Source of the DNA: Flammeovirgaceae bacterium UBA2338 | GTDB lineage: Bacteria; Bacteroidota; Bacteroidia; Cytophagales; Cyclobacteriaceae | DNA: 64,000 bases | Direction: 5' to 3' | NCBI GenBank assembly: GCA_002344795.1 | Contig: DDUM01000007.1 | Span: 11,763-75,762, forward strand | Shown: one piece after another, positions 35,655 through 44,667 of the stretch | Layout of the letters: each line of letters begins with the position of its first letter | Numbering within the stretch: position 1 is the stretch's first letter | The notes under the pieces: model-generated | Databases searched by the model: none | Seen by the model: the letters and a program-made list of their open reading frames with translations, nothing else | What the model was told of the DNA's origin: nothing | Position numbers and translations under genes: made by a program

Positions 35655-35988
35655 ATGCCCGAAGTGCCGAAAAGGCAATATTTTCAAGACTTCTATATTC
35701 GATTTATCAGGTTTTTGGAAAATGAACTCCCATTGCTCTAACTGTGAAGTTTCATTTGAACCTGAGCCAGGATTCTATTTTGGAGCTATGTTCGTTAGTT
35801 ATGCGATAAGTGTGGCATTATTTGCAACTATAGGAACCGCACTGTATGTGTTGGGCAACCCTGCAGATTGGGTTTATTTGACAGCAATCGTAGTTGGAGC
35901 TATTCTATTTACCCCCTTTTCATTCAGGTACTCACGCATTTTATTCTTGTATTTCTTCGGAGGCATTCGTTACGACCCTACAGCTTAA
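35614..35988 (+). CDS. DUF983 domain-containing protein
   Basis: The 124-residue protein has a zinc-ribbon-like start (CPKCRKGNIF...CSNCEVSFEPEPGFYFGAMF) followed by two membrane helices, the defining pattern of DUF983. The family often sits near cytochrome oxidase genes; its function is unknown. Its start lies inside the preceding gene, 41 bases before that stop, which implies coupled translation. Confidence 0.88.
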   Translation: MHVKTWKDTLYSGKCPKCRKGNIFKTSIFDLSGFWKMNSHCSNCEVSFEPEPGFYFGAMFVSYAISVALFATIGTALYVLGNPADWVYLTAIVVGAILFTPFSFRYSRILFLYFFGGIRYDPTA

Positions 35989-36019
35989 TAAGCAAACTCC
36001 CTCTGTTTTCGTTAATTTT

Positions 36020-36039
36020 ATTGATTACTGATAATCAAT
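36020..36039. promoter_or_regulatory. Inverted repeat across the sensor kinase start codon
   Basis: ATTGATTA (36020-36027) and TAATCAAT (36032-36039) flank four bases. The right arm covers the first two bases of the ATG at 36038. It could be an operator or an RNA hairpin hiding the start. Confidence 0.4.
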
Positions 36040-39000
36040 GAAGTTCAACAGGTCGATATTATTCTTTATTCCAGGACTTGTTCTGATTGTTATAGGCTTT
36101 CTGATAAATAAAACTTCAGAGGCCGATGAATCTGAAATTCTTATTCAGATTGCAAAAAGACTTACAGAGCAAGTGGATGAAATGAGTAAGGAGGCAGCCA
36201 CCTTACTATCTCAGAACACTTCTGATCTGACTCAGGCGAGCCATTCTTTTTTTCTGATGGATAGTGTCAATGTTCTGAATTGGAATAAGAATGAATTTTT
36301 GCCCGACATACATGCTGTTCAGGGAGATTTTTCTACTCGATTGCTTCAGTGGCCAAGAGGTATATTTCTTCTTAGAAAATGGACCGTGGGAGACGGTAAA
36401 TTCTTGCTGGGTGTATTGCCATTGCAAAACAGATATAAAATAAATAACAGATACCTGGTCTCTGGATGGGATAAGAAAATATTTCTCTCTCATGATATTG
36501 TAATTAATGACCCTTCAGGATCGGGTCAACCATTCGTTGTTGACAATGAAGAGATATTCAAGTTGAGCCTTTCTGACTCATCTCAAACAGTGACAGGAGT
36601 CAACGATCGGGTATTTTGGGTTGTTTTTATTGGACTCCTTTTTCTAATAGCAGCTATTTATGAGGTTGTTGTTTCTTTACACACCAGAGGCAGGTTTGGA
36701 GTTTCTTTTTTCGTTGTACTCGTATTTTTTGTTGGAGGTCGTTCATTGATGTTGGCACTTTTCTCATCACCTGATATTCCACTTTTTGATCCGGCTTATT
36801 TTGCTTCCTCCAGTTACAACCGATCGGTGGGTGATTTGTTTTTGAATACCATCTGTGTTGCAATACCTATTGTGTATCTTTTTTTCAACTATTATAAATT
36901 GAAAATTACAAGACGTGTTTTGTCCCTCCAGCACGTCAAGCGCAACATTGCGGTGGTATTACTTTTACTTTTGTGTTACTTCTCAATTTTACTTCCCTAT
37001 TTGTTCATAGAAACAATTTTTCATAATTCATCGATTGCCTTAGACATCACGCAAACACTTTCATTTAATTCGGTTCGGATATTCTCATTCATTTCGGTGA
37101 TAATAGCTTTTGTGGGTGCCTTTATGTTGGTACACATATTTGTACGAATGACAATGAGTCTTATGAAGAAAAGACGGGGAAGCTTTTATTTGCTTCTTGG
37201 ACTTACTTTTCTATTCTTCTTTACTTTTTCATTGATTACACAGAGGGGTTATTGGACTCCGCTCATAGTATCTACTGCATATTTAATTCTTAGTTATGAA
37301 ATGGGGCTTCCTAGAAACCTGATTCGGACATCGTATGCTTCCTTTATATACATTTTTGTGGCGGTTATTGCTTTTTCCTTACTAGGCTCTCTTTCTATTA
37401 AGAAATTTGTTTTGGAAGAAAGGGTAAATGCTCAATTTAGATTTGCCAATGCCTTTCTTACCGATAGGGACTACCTCGGTGAGTACTTATTAGGGGAGAG
37501 TGTTCAGCGGATTTCATCCGATCCCTTTGTGCAAACACGGCTTGGAAGCCCTTTTCTGAGTAAGGCTGTTGTGCGCCAAAAGGTAAAGCAAGTTTATCTG
37601 AATGCATATTTTGACAGGTATGATATCCAGATTCATTTATTTAACTCAACGGGTAATTCTTACGATAATTCAACGACTTTAAATTTTACTGAATTAATCA
37701 CAAAATTTCAGCTAGAGGCAAGTAAAACCAATTACGAAGGTGTCTTCTTTCTTAAGAATGCAACCCCTGAGTCGACCAAACGATACCTTGTTGTTATTCC
37801 TATAAGTCGGTTTAGCATGGTAACAGGTTATGTGGTATTGGATCTTTCCTTAAAGAGAGTTATTCCTCGAAATGTATTTCCTGAGTTATTATTGGATGAT
37901 CGTTTTATACAATATTTTAAAAATAGGGACTTTAGCTATGCATTTTATTCTAATAATCAAATCACAAGCAGTTTTGGAGACTTTAATTTTGAAAAGAATT
38001 TTCCAATTGCCCAGCTCCGTAACTCTGCTCTATTGGAGAAGGGTATAATTGAGAATAATTTTGTTCATGTTGGAGTAGTGGATGACGAGGGAGAGGTAAC
38101 CGTTGTGTCATCGCCAGCTTACTCTAATTTTTATATTGTTACTAATTTTTCCTTCCTTTTTATAATAGGGCTCTTTCTCATATTAATTGGACTTTTGATT
38201 TACGGGGCTAAAACCTTTTTGCAACGGAGAGAACTTAACTATTCTGCTAGAATTCAATTATATGTGTATCTCGCATTTGTTCTCCCTTTGGTTATGGTAA
38301 GCGCGACTACTTTGGGATTAATTAATAACTCGGCAGAAACTCAGCTAAAAGAAGAGTATAAAGAGAAATCAAAAACGATAGGGGAGCGCTTTACTCCTTT
38401 ACTTGACGCTTATGATAAGGATAGTCAGACATCCCTTAATGAACTTGAAAACCAACTTATCGACCTTGCCAAATTAGCCAACGTAGATGCAACAGTTTTT
38501 TTGCCCAGTGGTAAATTGTTGGCCTCAAGCCAGCCTCTAATCTATGAAGACAGAATACTTCCATCTTTAGTGAATAGGGAGGCCTTGGAGGCAATTGTAT
38601 ATGATTCGGAGCAGTCATTTGTAAATAATGAACAAATAGGAACCCTTAGCTACAACAGTTCCTATTATTCTATGCGGTCACCCGACTCTGGTAATTTATT
38701 GGGAATATTGAGCCTTCCATTCTTTGAATCGGCCTACTCTTTGGAGAAAACACAAATCAGGGTGATGGCGAATATAATTACCATCTTTTGTATAGTATTT
38801 ATACTTTTTTCGATTTTGTCATTTTTCGCAATGCGGTGGCTTACATTTCCATTGGAGTTTATCACAAGAACCCTGCGCAGCACGAGTTTAACGGCATCCA
38901 ATAAACCTTTAGAATGGAAGTCAAACGATGAAATAGGCTTGATGGTAAATGAGTATAATAAGATGGTGGATAATCTTGAACAAAGTAAAATTGAAATTTC

Positions 39001-39676
39001 TAGAATACAGAAGGAATCGGCATGGAGAGAGATTGCCAAGCAAGTAGCACATGAAGTGAAAAATCCACTTACGCCAATGAAACTTACACTTCAGCAAATG
39101 GAAAGATCGTTGTTAACAACCGGACTTTCAGAGGAGAAAACAAAAAAATCCATTCACACACTTTTGCAGCAGGTAGAAATACTCAATGATATTGCAGCCT
39201 CTTTTAGTGCATTTGCGAGAATGCCTGCCCCAATCCTTCAGCGCATAGATATTACTTTATTGGTAAAACACGTGGCTCACTTACATTCCGACTATAAAGA
39301 AGGGAAAATTACATTGTCTCTTCCCGACCAGCCCGTTTATGTAATGGGAGATGATCAGCTGCTGAGCAGAGTTTTTACGAATATCATTTTGAATGCTTTG
39401 CAGTCGGGACTGGATGAGAAAGCAATAAATATTCTTGTGGCTGTTAAGACCACACAAGATACTTGTGTAATAAGTTTTAGTGATGATGGAAATGGGATTG
39501 ATAAGGAGTTGGGCGACAAGGTATTCTTGCCACATTTTAGTACTAAAAAATCCGGATCGGGTTTAGGATTGGCCATTGCAAAACAAGGAATTGAGCAAAG
39601 CGGTGGAACAATTACATTTGAAACAAACGAAGGAGAGGGAACTACTTTTTACATAACACTTCCTAAAGTAAACTAG
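36038..39676 (+). CDS. Very large multi-helix sensor histidine kinase
   Basis: The 1212-residue protein begins with a helix (about 8-24) and an extracytoplasmic domain (25-185). A polytopic block of about eight helices (190-460) follows, then a second extracytoplasmic domain (465-690). Helices near 700-720 and 735-755, a third extracytoplasmic region and a last helix near 910-935 lead into a HAMP-like linker. The kinase core has H1005 in AKQVAHEVKNPLTPMKL and an HATPase domain with DDGNGIDKE and STKKSGSGLGLAIAKQG. The NPLTPMKL context resembles NtrY-type kinases. No response regulator is adjacent. It convergently abuts the Mla ATPase gene. Confidence 0.88.
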   Translation: MKFNRSILFFIPGLVLIVIGFLINKTSEADESEILIQIAKRLTEQVDEMSKEAATLLSQNTSDLTQASHSFFLMDSVNVLNWNKNEFLPDIHAVQGDFSTRLLQWPRGIFLLRKWTVGDGKFLLGVLPLQNRYKINNRYLVSGWDKKIFLSHDIVINDPSGSGQPFVVDNEEIFKLSLSDSSQTVTGVNDRVFWVVFIGLLFLIAAIYEVVVSLHTRGRFGVSFFVVLVFFVGGRSLMLALFSSPDIPLFDPAYFASSSYNRSVGDLFLNTICVAIPIVYLFFNYYKLKITRRVLSLQHVKRNIAVVLLLLLCYFSILLPYLFIETIFHNSSIALDITQTLSFNSVRIFSFISVIIAFVGAFMLVHIFVRMTMSLMKKRRGSFYLLLGLTFLFFFTFSLITQRGYWTPLIVSTAYLILSYEMGLPRNLIRTSYASFIYIFVAVIAFSLLGSLSIKKFVLEERVNAQFRFANAFLTDRDYLGEYLLGESVQRISSDPFVQTRLGSPFLSKAVVRQKVKQVYLNAYFDRYDIQIHLFNSTGNSYDNSTTLNFTELITKFQLEASKTNYEGVFFLKNATPESTKRYLVVIPISRFSMVTGYVVLDLSLKRVIPRNVFPELLLDDRFIQYFKNRDFSYAFYSNNQITSSFGDFNFEKNFPIAQLRNSALLEKGIIENNFVHVGVVDDEGEVTVVSSPAYSNFYIVTNFSFLFIIGLFLILIGLLIYGAKTFLQRRELNYSARIQLYVYLAFVLPLVMVSATTLGLINNSAETQLKEEYKEKSKTIGERFTPLLDAYDKDSQTSLNELENQLIDLAKLANVDATVFLPSGKLLASSQPLIYEDRILPSLVNREALEAIVYDSEQSFVNNEQIGTLSYNSSYYSMRSPDSGNLLGILSLPFFESAYSLEKTQIRVMANIITIFCIVFILFSILSFFAMRWLTFPLEFITRTLRSTSLTASNKPLEWKSNDEIGLMVNEYNKMVDNLEQSKIEISRIQKESAWREIAKQVAHEVKNPLTPMKLTLQQMERSLLTTGLSEEKTKKSIHTLLQQVEILNDIAASFSAFARMPAPILQRIDITLLVKHVAHLHSDYKEGKITLSLPDQPVYVMGDDQLLSRVFTNIILNALQSGLDEKAINILVAVKTTQDTCVISFSDDGNGIDKELGDKVFLPHFSTKKSGSGLGLAIAKQGIEQSGGTITFETNEGEGTTFYITLPKVN

Positions 39677-39680
39677 GACA

Positions 39681-40430
39681 TTATTTCTTTTTTAGACTTT
39701 GCATTACCTTATTGGTAAACACAAAATTATCCAGTTCTTCTACTCCAGAATACATGATTTCTTCTTTTGATCCCTCCCAGAGTTTTTGACCCTGAAATAG
39801 GAATAGAATTTTTTCTCCAATACCCATTACAGAATTCATGTCGTGAGTAACCACTATGGTGGTAATTTCGAAATCATCTGTTATTTCCTTGATTAGTTCA
39901 TCAATGAGAATTGAAGTTTGAGGATCAAGTCCGGAATTAGGCTCGTCACAGAAAAGGTAATTGGGGTTATTCACAATCGCCCTCGCAATCCCCACTCTCT
40001 TTTTCATTCCTCCGGAGATTTCAGAAGGCATTTTATTATTTACATTTTCTAACCCCACACGCTTCAGACAAAAGTTTACACGATCAATCTTTTCTGTTGG
40101 AGACATTTTGGTGAGGATGTTGAGAGGAAACATCACGTTTTGTTCTACTGATTTGGAATCGAAGAGTGCTCCCCCTTGAAATAGCATTCCAATCTCCCTG
40201 CGGATTTCTGCCTTCATTTCTTTATCCGCATCCGTAAAATTTCGACCATCATAAAAAACAGTTCCGGTGTCAGGTTGAATTAAACCAACAATGGATTTTA
40301 ACAGTACACTTTTTCCCGTTCCACTTGCCCCAATAATCAGATTGGTTTTTCCTTTTTCAAAGATGCCACTAATGTTGTGAATAATTTGTTTATCCTCGAA
40401 TGACTTCGATATGTTTTGAATCTCTATCAT
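39681..40430 (-). CDS. MlaF-type ABC ATPase (phospholipid/MCE transport)
   Basis: This 249-residue ABC ATPase has Walker A GASGTGKSVLLK, signature EISGGMKKRVGIARA and Walker B FCDEPNSGLDPQTS. The GGMKKRVGIARA signature and EPxSGLDP form are typical of MlaF-like ATPases that energise MCE lipid transporters. It overlaps the permease gene by four bases. No MCE (MlaD) gene is in the window, so the substrate-binding subunit must be encoded elsewhere. Confidence 0.9.
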   Translation of the reverse strand: MIEIQNISKSFEDKQIIHNISGIFEKGKTNLIIGASGTGKSVLLKSIVGLIQPDTGTVFYDGRNFTDADKEMKAEIRREIGMLFQGGALFDSKSVEQNVMFPLNILTKMSPTEKIDRVNFCLKRVGLENVNNKMPSEISGGMKKRVGIARAIVNNPNYLFCDEPNSGLDPQTSILIDELIKEITDDFEITTIVVTHDMNSVMGIGEKILFLFQGQKLWEGSKEEIMYSGVEELDNFVFTNKVMQSLKKK

Positions 40431-41155
40431 AAAAGTAATTGTGCCAATAAATAATCTGCGATAAGCACTGCCATTACACTTGTAGTTACTGCTTCAGTAC
40501 TTGCAACACCTACCTCAAAGGCCCCTCCTTTAGTGTAATACCCTTTGAAGCAGGAAATGCTTGAAATTAAAAAACCAAATACGAGTGCTTTGGTAAGGGC
40601 GAAGGTCACCGTGTATTCATTAAAAGCATAACGAAGACCATAAATATAGTCGGTAGGACTAATAATCCCTGTCAATGTTCCAACCAGATAGCCACCGCCT
40701 AATGCACACGCGCCTGAAAAGATAACAAGCATCGGATACATTAAAATGGATGCAATTATTTTAGGTAGGACTAAATAGGAAGTAGCGTTAATACCCATTA
40801 CTTCAAGGGCATCAATTTGTTCAGTAATTCTCATTGTGCCTAAGTTGCCCGACATACTACTGCCCACCTTCCCTGCAAAAATGAGAGCCATGATGGTCGG
40901 TGCCAGTTCAAGTATGGTCATTTCTCTTACTACATTGGAGATAATGTAATTGGGTACGAGAGGGCTCACCAAATTATAGGCAGTTTGTACCGTAGTAACA
41001 GCACCAATGAAAGTAGACACCAATGCGAACAAAAAAAGTGATTTAACACCCACCAGAATACACTCTTCCAATACCAGTTTGTAATAAGTACCCAATGACT
41101 CTCTTCGTACCACCAGGGATCCCAAAAAAATCATGTACCGCCCAAATCCCTTCAT
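40427..41155 (-). CDS. MlaE-type ABC permease
   Basis: The 242-residue MlaE/DUF140 family permease has about five helices. Family motifs include VREMTILELAPTIMALIFAGKVGSSMSGNLGTMRITEQIDALEVMGINA, the strongly conserved EQIDAL region. It forms the inner-membrane channel of a lipid transport system maintaining outer-membrane asymmetry. It is the first gene of a two-gene operon with the ATPase and is divergent from the SDR gene. Confidence 0.92.
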   Translation of the reverse strand: MKGFGRYMIFLGSLVVRRESLGTYYKLVLEECILVGVKSLFLFALVSTFIGAVTTVQTAYNLVSPLVPNYIISNVVREMTILELAPTIMALIFAGKVGSSMSGNLGTMRITEQIDALEVMGINATSYLVLPKIIASILMYPMLVIFSGACALGGGYLVGTLTGIISPTDYIYGLRYAFNEYTVTFALTKALVFGFLISSISCFKGYYTKGGAFEVGVASTEAVTTSVMAVLIADYLLAQLLL

Positions 41156-41274
41156 TGAATTAAACCTTATTAAATAGCTATCTTGCTCAAAGATAAAATA
41201 ATTTATCTATGATCTTATGCGTCATGGTACGCTTAAAAAAGCAGAATTTCATACTAATTATTGGGTAGAAAGGC

Positions 41275-41979
41275 ATGAAAAAATTAATTGTAGTTTCTGG
41301 TGGTACTAAGGGAATTGGGAGAGCAGTTATTGAGAAATTTGCAAGCGAGGGATTTGATGTTTTTACCTGTGCCAGGAACAAAAAGGATTTGACTCTTTTA
41401 AAGAAGACGATTGAGGGTGATCATGGTGTAAGCTTATATTACTCCGTGGCTGATTTAAGCGAACGTTCATCTCAGGCCAATTTTGCGAAAGATATTTTAG
41501 CACTAAATCGACCTGTAGAGGTATTGATAAATAACGCTGGTTATTTTGAGCCTGGTTTGATCACGGAGGAGAGAGATGGGGCACTTGAAAAAATGATGGA
41601 TACCAACCTGTATAGCGCCTACCACCTGACTCGGGCTTTGATAAAAAACATGAAGTCAGCAAAGAACGGGCATATATTTTCAATCTGCTCGGTTGCCAGC
41701 CTTTTTGCTTACCCCAATGGTGGTTCTTATTCCATTTCAAAATTTGCTTTGCTTGGTTTTTCGAAGGTTTTGAGGGAAGAGTTAAAGCAATTTGGGATTA
41801 GGGTAACCGCAGTAATAGCAGGGGCAACCTATACTGCCAGTTGGGAGCGGTCTGGCTTGTCACCAGAGCGCTTTATGCAGCCACAGGACGTAGCGGATGC
41901 CATTTTGGGGGCATATTCCTTATCCCCACAAAGTGTGGTGGAGGAGCTAATTATAAGGCCTCAGTTGGGCGATATTTAG
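41275..41979 (+). CDS. Short-chain dehydrogenase/reductase
   Basis: The 234-residue classical SDR has the nucleotide motif SGGTKGIGRAV, NNAGYF, the catalytic Ser in CSVASLF and YSISK (Tyr and Lys). It uses NAD(P)H; the substrate is unknown. It lies 59 bases before the GTG start of ispG, and the ispG promoter-like element follows its stop, so the two genes may be transcribed separately. Confidence 0.9.
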   Translation: MKKLIVVSGGTKGIGRAVIEKFASEGFDVFTCARNKKDLTLLKKTIEGDHGVSLYYSVADLSERSSQANFAKDILALNRPVEVLINNAGYFEPGLITEERDGALEKMMDTNLYSAYHLTRALIKNMKSAKNGHIFSICSVASLFAYPNGGSYSISKFALLGFSKVLREELKQFGIRVTAVIAGATYTASWERSGLSPERFMQPQDVADAILGAYSLSPQSVVEELIIRPQLGDI

Positions 41980-42016
41980 CTCTCCAAAAGCTGAACAATA
42001 AGTCCTATTTTGGCGT

Positions 42017-42024
42017 TAACTTTG
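42017..42024 (+). promoter_or_regulatory. Possible -7 element for ispG
   Basis: TAACTTTG matches TAnnTTTG 15 bases before the GTG start. A good -33 TTG is missing at the right distance and the leader would be very short, so confidence is low. Confidence 0.35.
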
Positions 42025-42038
42025 CAAAAAGAACTACA

Positions 42039-43994
42039 GTGAAGTCTGAAATCACCCTCATTCAAAAGTATTGCAATAGCCTTGTTTCCTATAGCAGGAG
42101 AAAGACCCGTGAGGTAAATATTGGCGGAGTGCCAATTGGAGGAGAGAACCCTATTAGAATTCAATCCATGACTACCATAGATACCATGGATACGAATGGT
42201 TCTGTGGAGCAAGTGATCAGAATGGTTGATGCTGGCTGTGAGTACGTGAGGATTACGGCACCGAGTTTAAAGGAGGCACAGAATCTTCAGGAGATCAAGA
42301 AGGAGTTAAAAGCACGGGGTTATTCTGTTCCACTCATTGCTGATATTCATTTTACTCCTAATGCAGCTGAACTGGCAGCTAAGATAATTGAAAAGGTAAG
42401 GATTAATCCGGGCAATTACGCAGACAAGAAAAAATTTCAGACGATTGATTATACTGATAATGATTATCAGGCAGAGCTGGATCGTATCCGTAAAAAGTTT
42501 TCACCGCTAGTCGCCATTTGCAAAGAATATGGCACCGCTATGCGCATTGGCACCAATCATGGTTCCTTATCTGATCGCATTATGAGCAGGTATGGAGATA
42601 CTCCATTAGGAATGGTGGAATCAGCACTGGAGTTTGTGAGAATTTGTGAAGACCTTGGCTACTATGACATCGTGCTTTCAATGAAAGCAAGCAATCCACA
42701 GGTGATGATTCAGGCGTACCGCCTGCTCGTACAAAAATTGGATGAGGAAGGGTTACAACCTTATCCATTGCATCTTGGAGTGACAGAAGCCGGTGATGGT
42801 GAAGATGGTAGAATTAAATCATCCGTTGGAATTGGAACGTTGTTGGAAGATGGACTGGGAGATACGATCAGGGTATCCCTTACGGAGGAACCCGAGGCAG
42901 AGGTGCCCGTGGCCCAGATGCTGGCAGACCGCTATGTGAATAGAGAAGGAAATACAATTCCAGAATTTGATTATTACCCTATCCATCCATTCGAATACAA
43001 CAAAAGGAAAACCCATGAAGTGGTAAATGTTGGTGGTTCCAATGTTCCCCGGGTAGTAGCAGATCTTTCAAGAAAAGAAAGCATTACACCTGCTTCATTG
43101 TTTGCATTTGGTTATCAGTATTCAGTGCCTTTGGATAAGTGGACGATCACTGACATGGCATGTGATTTTATTTATGTAGGGGATAAGACAGTTGATTTTG
43201 AAATACCTGGCACGCTCAGCATTATCTGTGATTACAACAAATGGCTGAATGTAAGAAATGACGACAGGACCTACCCTGTTTTGAATGTTGGGACTTACCT
43301 TTCATCAGGGCCTAAATCGGAACATCTGAATTTTATTGAGGTGAGCTTGAAAGATTTAACGGATGAGTTCGTTTCAAGGATAAAAGATGATCCTACTTCA
43401 GTATTGATCATTAGTACTGATAATGCACATGGTATGGCAGAGCAGAGGAGATTGATTGCTGACTTGATAAACAAGGATTGTACTGTACCGGTAATTATTC
43501 AAAGGAGCTATACAGATTTGCCTCTGGATAAATTACAGCTTTATGCCGCTACAGATATGGGCGGTTTGTTAATTGATGGGTTAGGTGATGGTGTTTATAT
43601 AAAGGCGAATAATCCGGATAAACGAATTAATGAAACGGCTTTTACTATACTTCAGGCGACCCGTACCCGTATTTCCAAGACAGAATATATTTCCTGTCCA
43701 TCTTGTGGAAGAACACTATTCGATTTGCAGGAAACTACAGCGAAGATTCGTGCAAGAACTTATCACCTCAAAGGAGTGAAGATTGGCATTATGGGTTGCA
43801 TTGTTAATGGACCAGGTGAAATGGCTGATGCTGATTATGGATATGTAGGGTCTGGTCCGGGCAAGATAACGCTTTACAGAGGGAAGGAAGTAGTGAAGAA
43901 GAATGTGCCCTCAGACAGAGCCGTGGATGAATTGATTGACCTCATTCGGGAGGATGGGAATTGGGTTGAACTTGAACTGGAAATGAATAATTAG
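42039..43994 (+). CDS. ispG: 4-hydroxy-3-methylbut-2-enyl diphosphate synthase, large form
   Basis: The protein has 651 residues from a GTG at 42039. The frame stays open back to 41841 but that part overlaps the SDR gene and is unlike IspG. The N-terminal TIM barrel starts RKTREVNIGGVPIGGENPIRIQSM. The C-terminal reductase-like domain carries C553 and C556 in CPSCGRTLFD, and C587 and E594 in CIVNGPGE, the four ligands of the [4Fe-4S] cluster. The inserted middle domain is that of the long Bacteroidota/plant form. It makes HMBPP in the MEP isoprenoid pathway, so menaquinone and undecaprenol derive from MEP here. Confidence 0.95.
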   Translation: MKSEITLIQKYCNSLVSYSRRKTREVNIGGVPIGGENPIRIQSMTTIDTMDTNGSVEQVIRMVDAGCEYVRITAPSLKEAQNLQEIKKELKARGYSVPLIADIHFTPNAAELAAKIIEKVRINPGNYADKKKFQTIDYTDNDYQAELDRIRKKFSPLVAICKEYGTAMRIGTNHGSLSDRIMSRYGDTPLGMVESALEFVRICEDLGYYDIVLSMKASNPQVMIQAYRLLVQKLDEEGLQPYPLHLGVTEAGDGEDGRIKSSVGIGTLLEDGLGDTIRVSLTEEPEAEVPVAQMLADRYVNREGNTIPEFDYYPIHPFEYNKRKTHEVVNVGGSNVPRVVADLSRKESITPASLFAFGYQYSVPLDKWTITDMACDFIYVGDKTVDFEIPGTLSIICDYNKWLNVRNDDRTYPVLNVGTYLSSGPKSEHLNFIEVSLKDLTDEFVSRIKDDPTSVLIISTDNAHGMAEQRRLIADLINKDCTVPVIIQRSYTDLPLDKLQLYAATDMGGLLIDGLGDGVYIKANNPDKRINETAFTILQATRTRISKTEYISCPSCGRTLFDLQETTAKIRARTYHLKGVKIGIMGCIVNGPGEMADADYGYVGSGPGKITLYRGKEVVKKNVPSDRAVDELIDLIREDGNWVELELEMNN

Positions 43995-44001
43995 AAATAA
44001 A

Positions 44002-44214
44002 ATGGAAAAGGAAACAGAAGTACCTGAACCCAAAAAGAAATTGTCGTTTAAAGAGTTTTTTAATTTGGGAGAAGTAGGTGGCTATTTCTTTAGGGGAAAG
44101 GACGATAGCAGACCCACCAACATCAACCTTAAAATGATGCATGGTGTCAATAAAATCAGTATCGTGATGTTTTTATTGGGCCTTCTTTACATTATTCTAA
44201 AAAGAGTGCTGTAA
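44002..44214 (+). CDS. Small single-helix membrane protein of Bacteroidota type
   Basis: This 70-residue protein has a charged N-terminus (KPKKK-like, then LSFKEFFNLGEVGGYFFRGKD), the segment RPTNINLKMMHGVNKISI, and a C-terminal helix (about 48-66). I associate it with the small DUF6728-type family from memory; treat that name as unverified. It starts seven bases after ispG and its stop overlaps the next start by one base (TAATG). Confidence 0.75.
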   Translation: MEKETEVPEPKKKLSFKEFFNLGEVGGYFFRGKDDSRPTNINLKMMHGVNKISIVMFLLGLLYIILKRVL

Positions 44215-44567
44215 TGAACATTGAGTCCTATAGAAATATCTGTATGGACATGAGGGGGGTTACCGAAGAGTTTCCCTTTGATAAGAATACACTGGTTTTT
44301 AAGGTAATGGGCAAAATGTTTGCCCTCACCGACCTGGATTTGTTTACCAGTATTAACCTAAAGTGTACGCCCGAAGCAGGTGTAGAACTGAGGGAGCGGT
44401 ATCCAGCCGTGCAACCGGGGTATCACATGAACAAGAAGCACTGGATTACCGTCCAAATGGACGGTTCTGTCCCCGATAAGCTCCTAAAATCATGGATTGT
44501 AGAATCCTATGATTTGGTAGCAAAAACTTTAACCAGAAGTCAAAAGGCAATTCTTGACGCTTTATAG
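44214..44567 (+). CDS. MmcQ/YjbR family protein
   Basis: This 117-residue protein is of the MmcQ/YjbR (CyaY-like fold) family. Motifs are GVTEEFPFDKNTLVFKVMGKMFAL near the start and YHMNKKHWITVQMDG in the middle. Family members are sometimes described as DNA-binding, with no clear biological role. It is coupled to the preceding gene by TAATG. Confidence 0.88.
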   Translation: MNIESYRNICMDMRGVTEEFPFDKNTLVFKVMGKMFALTDLDLFTSINLKCTPEAGVELRERYPAVQPGYHMNKKHWITVQMDGSVPDKLLKSWIVESYDLVAKTLTRSQKAILDAL

Positions 44568-44636
44568 CCTAATAATCAGGTAGTTATAGATATTAAGCAA
44601 ATACCGTCTACCCTGAATTTCTTGAGGTTAATTCTT

Positions 44637-44644
44637 TATTTTTG
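44637..44644 (+). promoter_or_regulatory. Possible -7 element before the lipoprotein gene
   Basis: TATTTTTG matches TAnnTTTG 23 bases before the ATG at 44668, in a 100-base gap. The -33 region is not convincing. Confidence 0.35.
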
Positions 44645-44667
44645 TTGATTGCGAAGGTCTAGGTTTA

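Noticed and set aside
41841..42038. Extended N-terminus of IspG from 41841
   Set aside because: It would overlap the SDR gene by 139 bases in another frame and is unrelated to IspG; the GTG at 42039 matches the family length.
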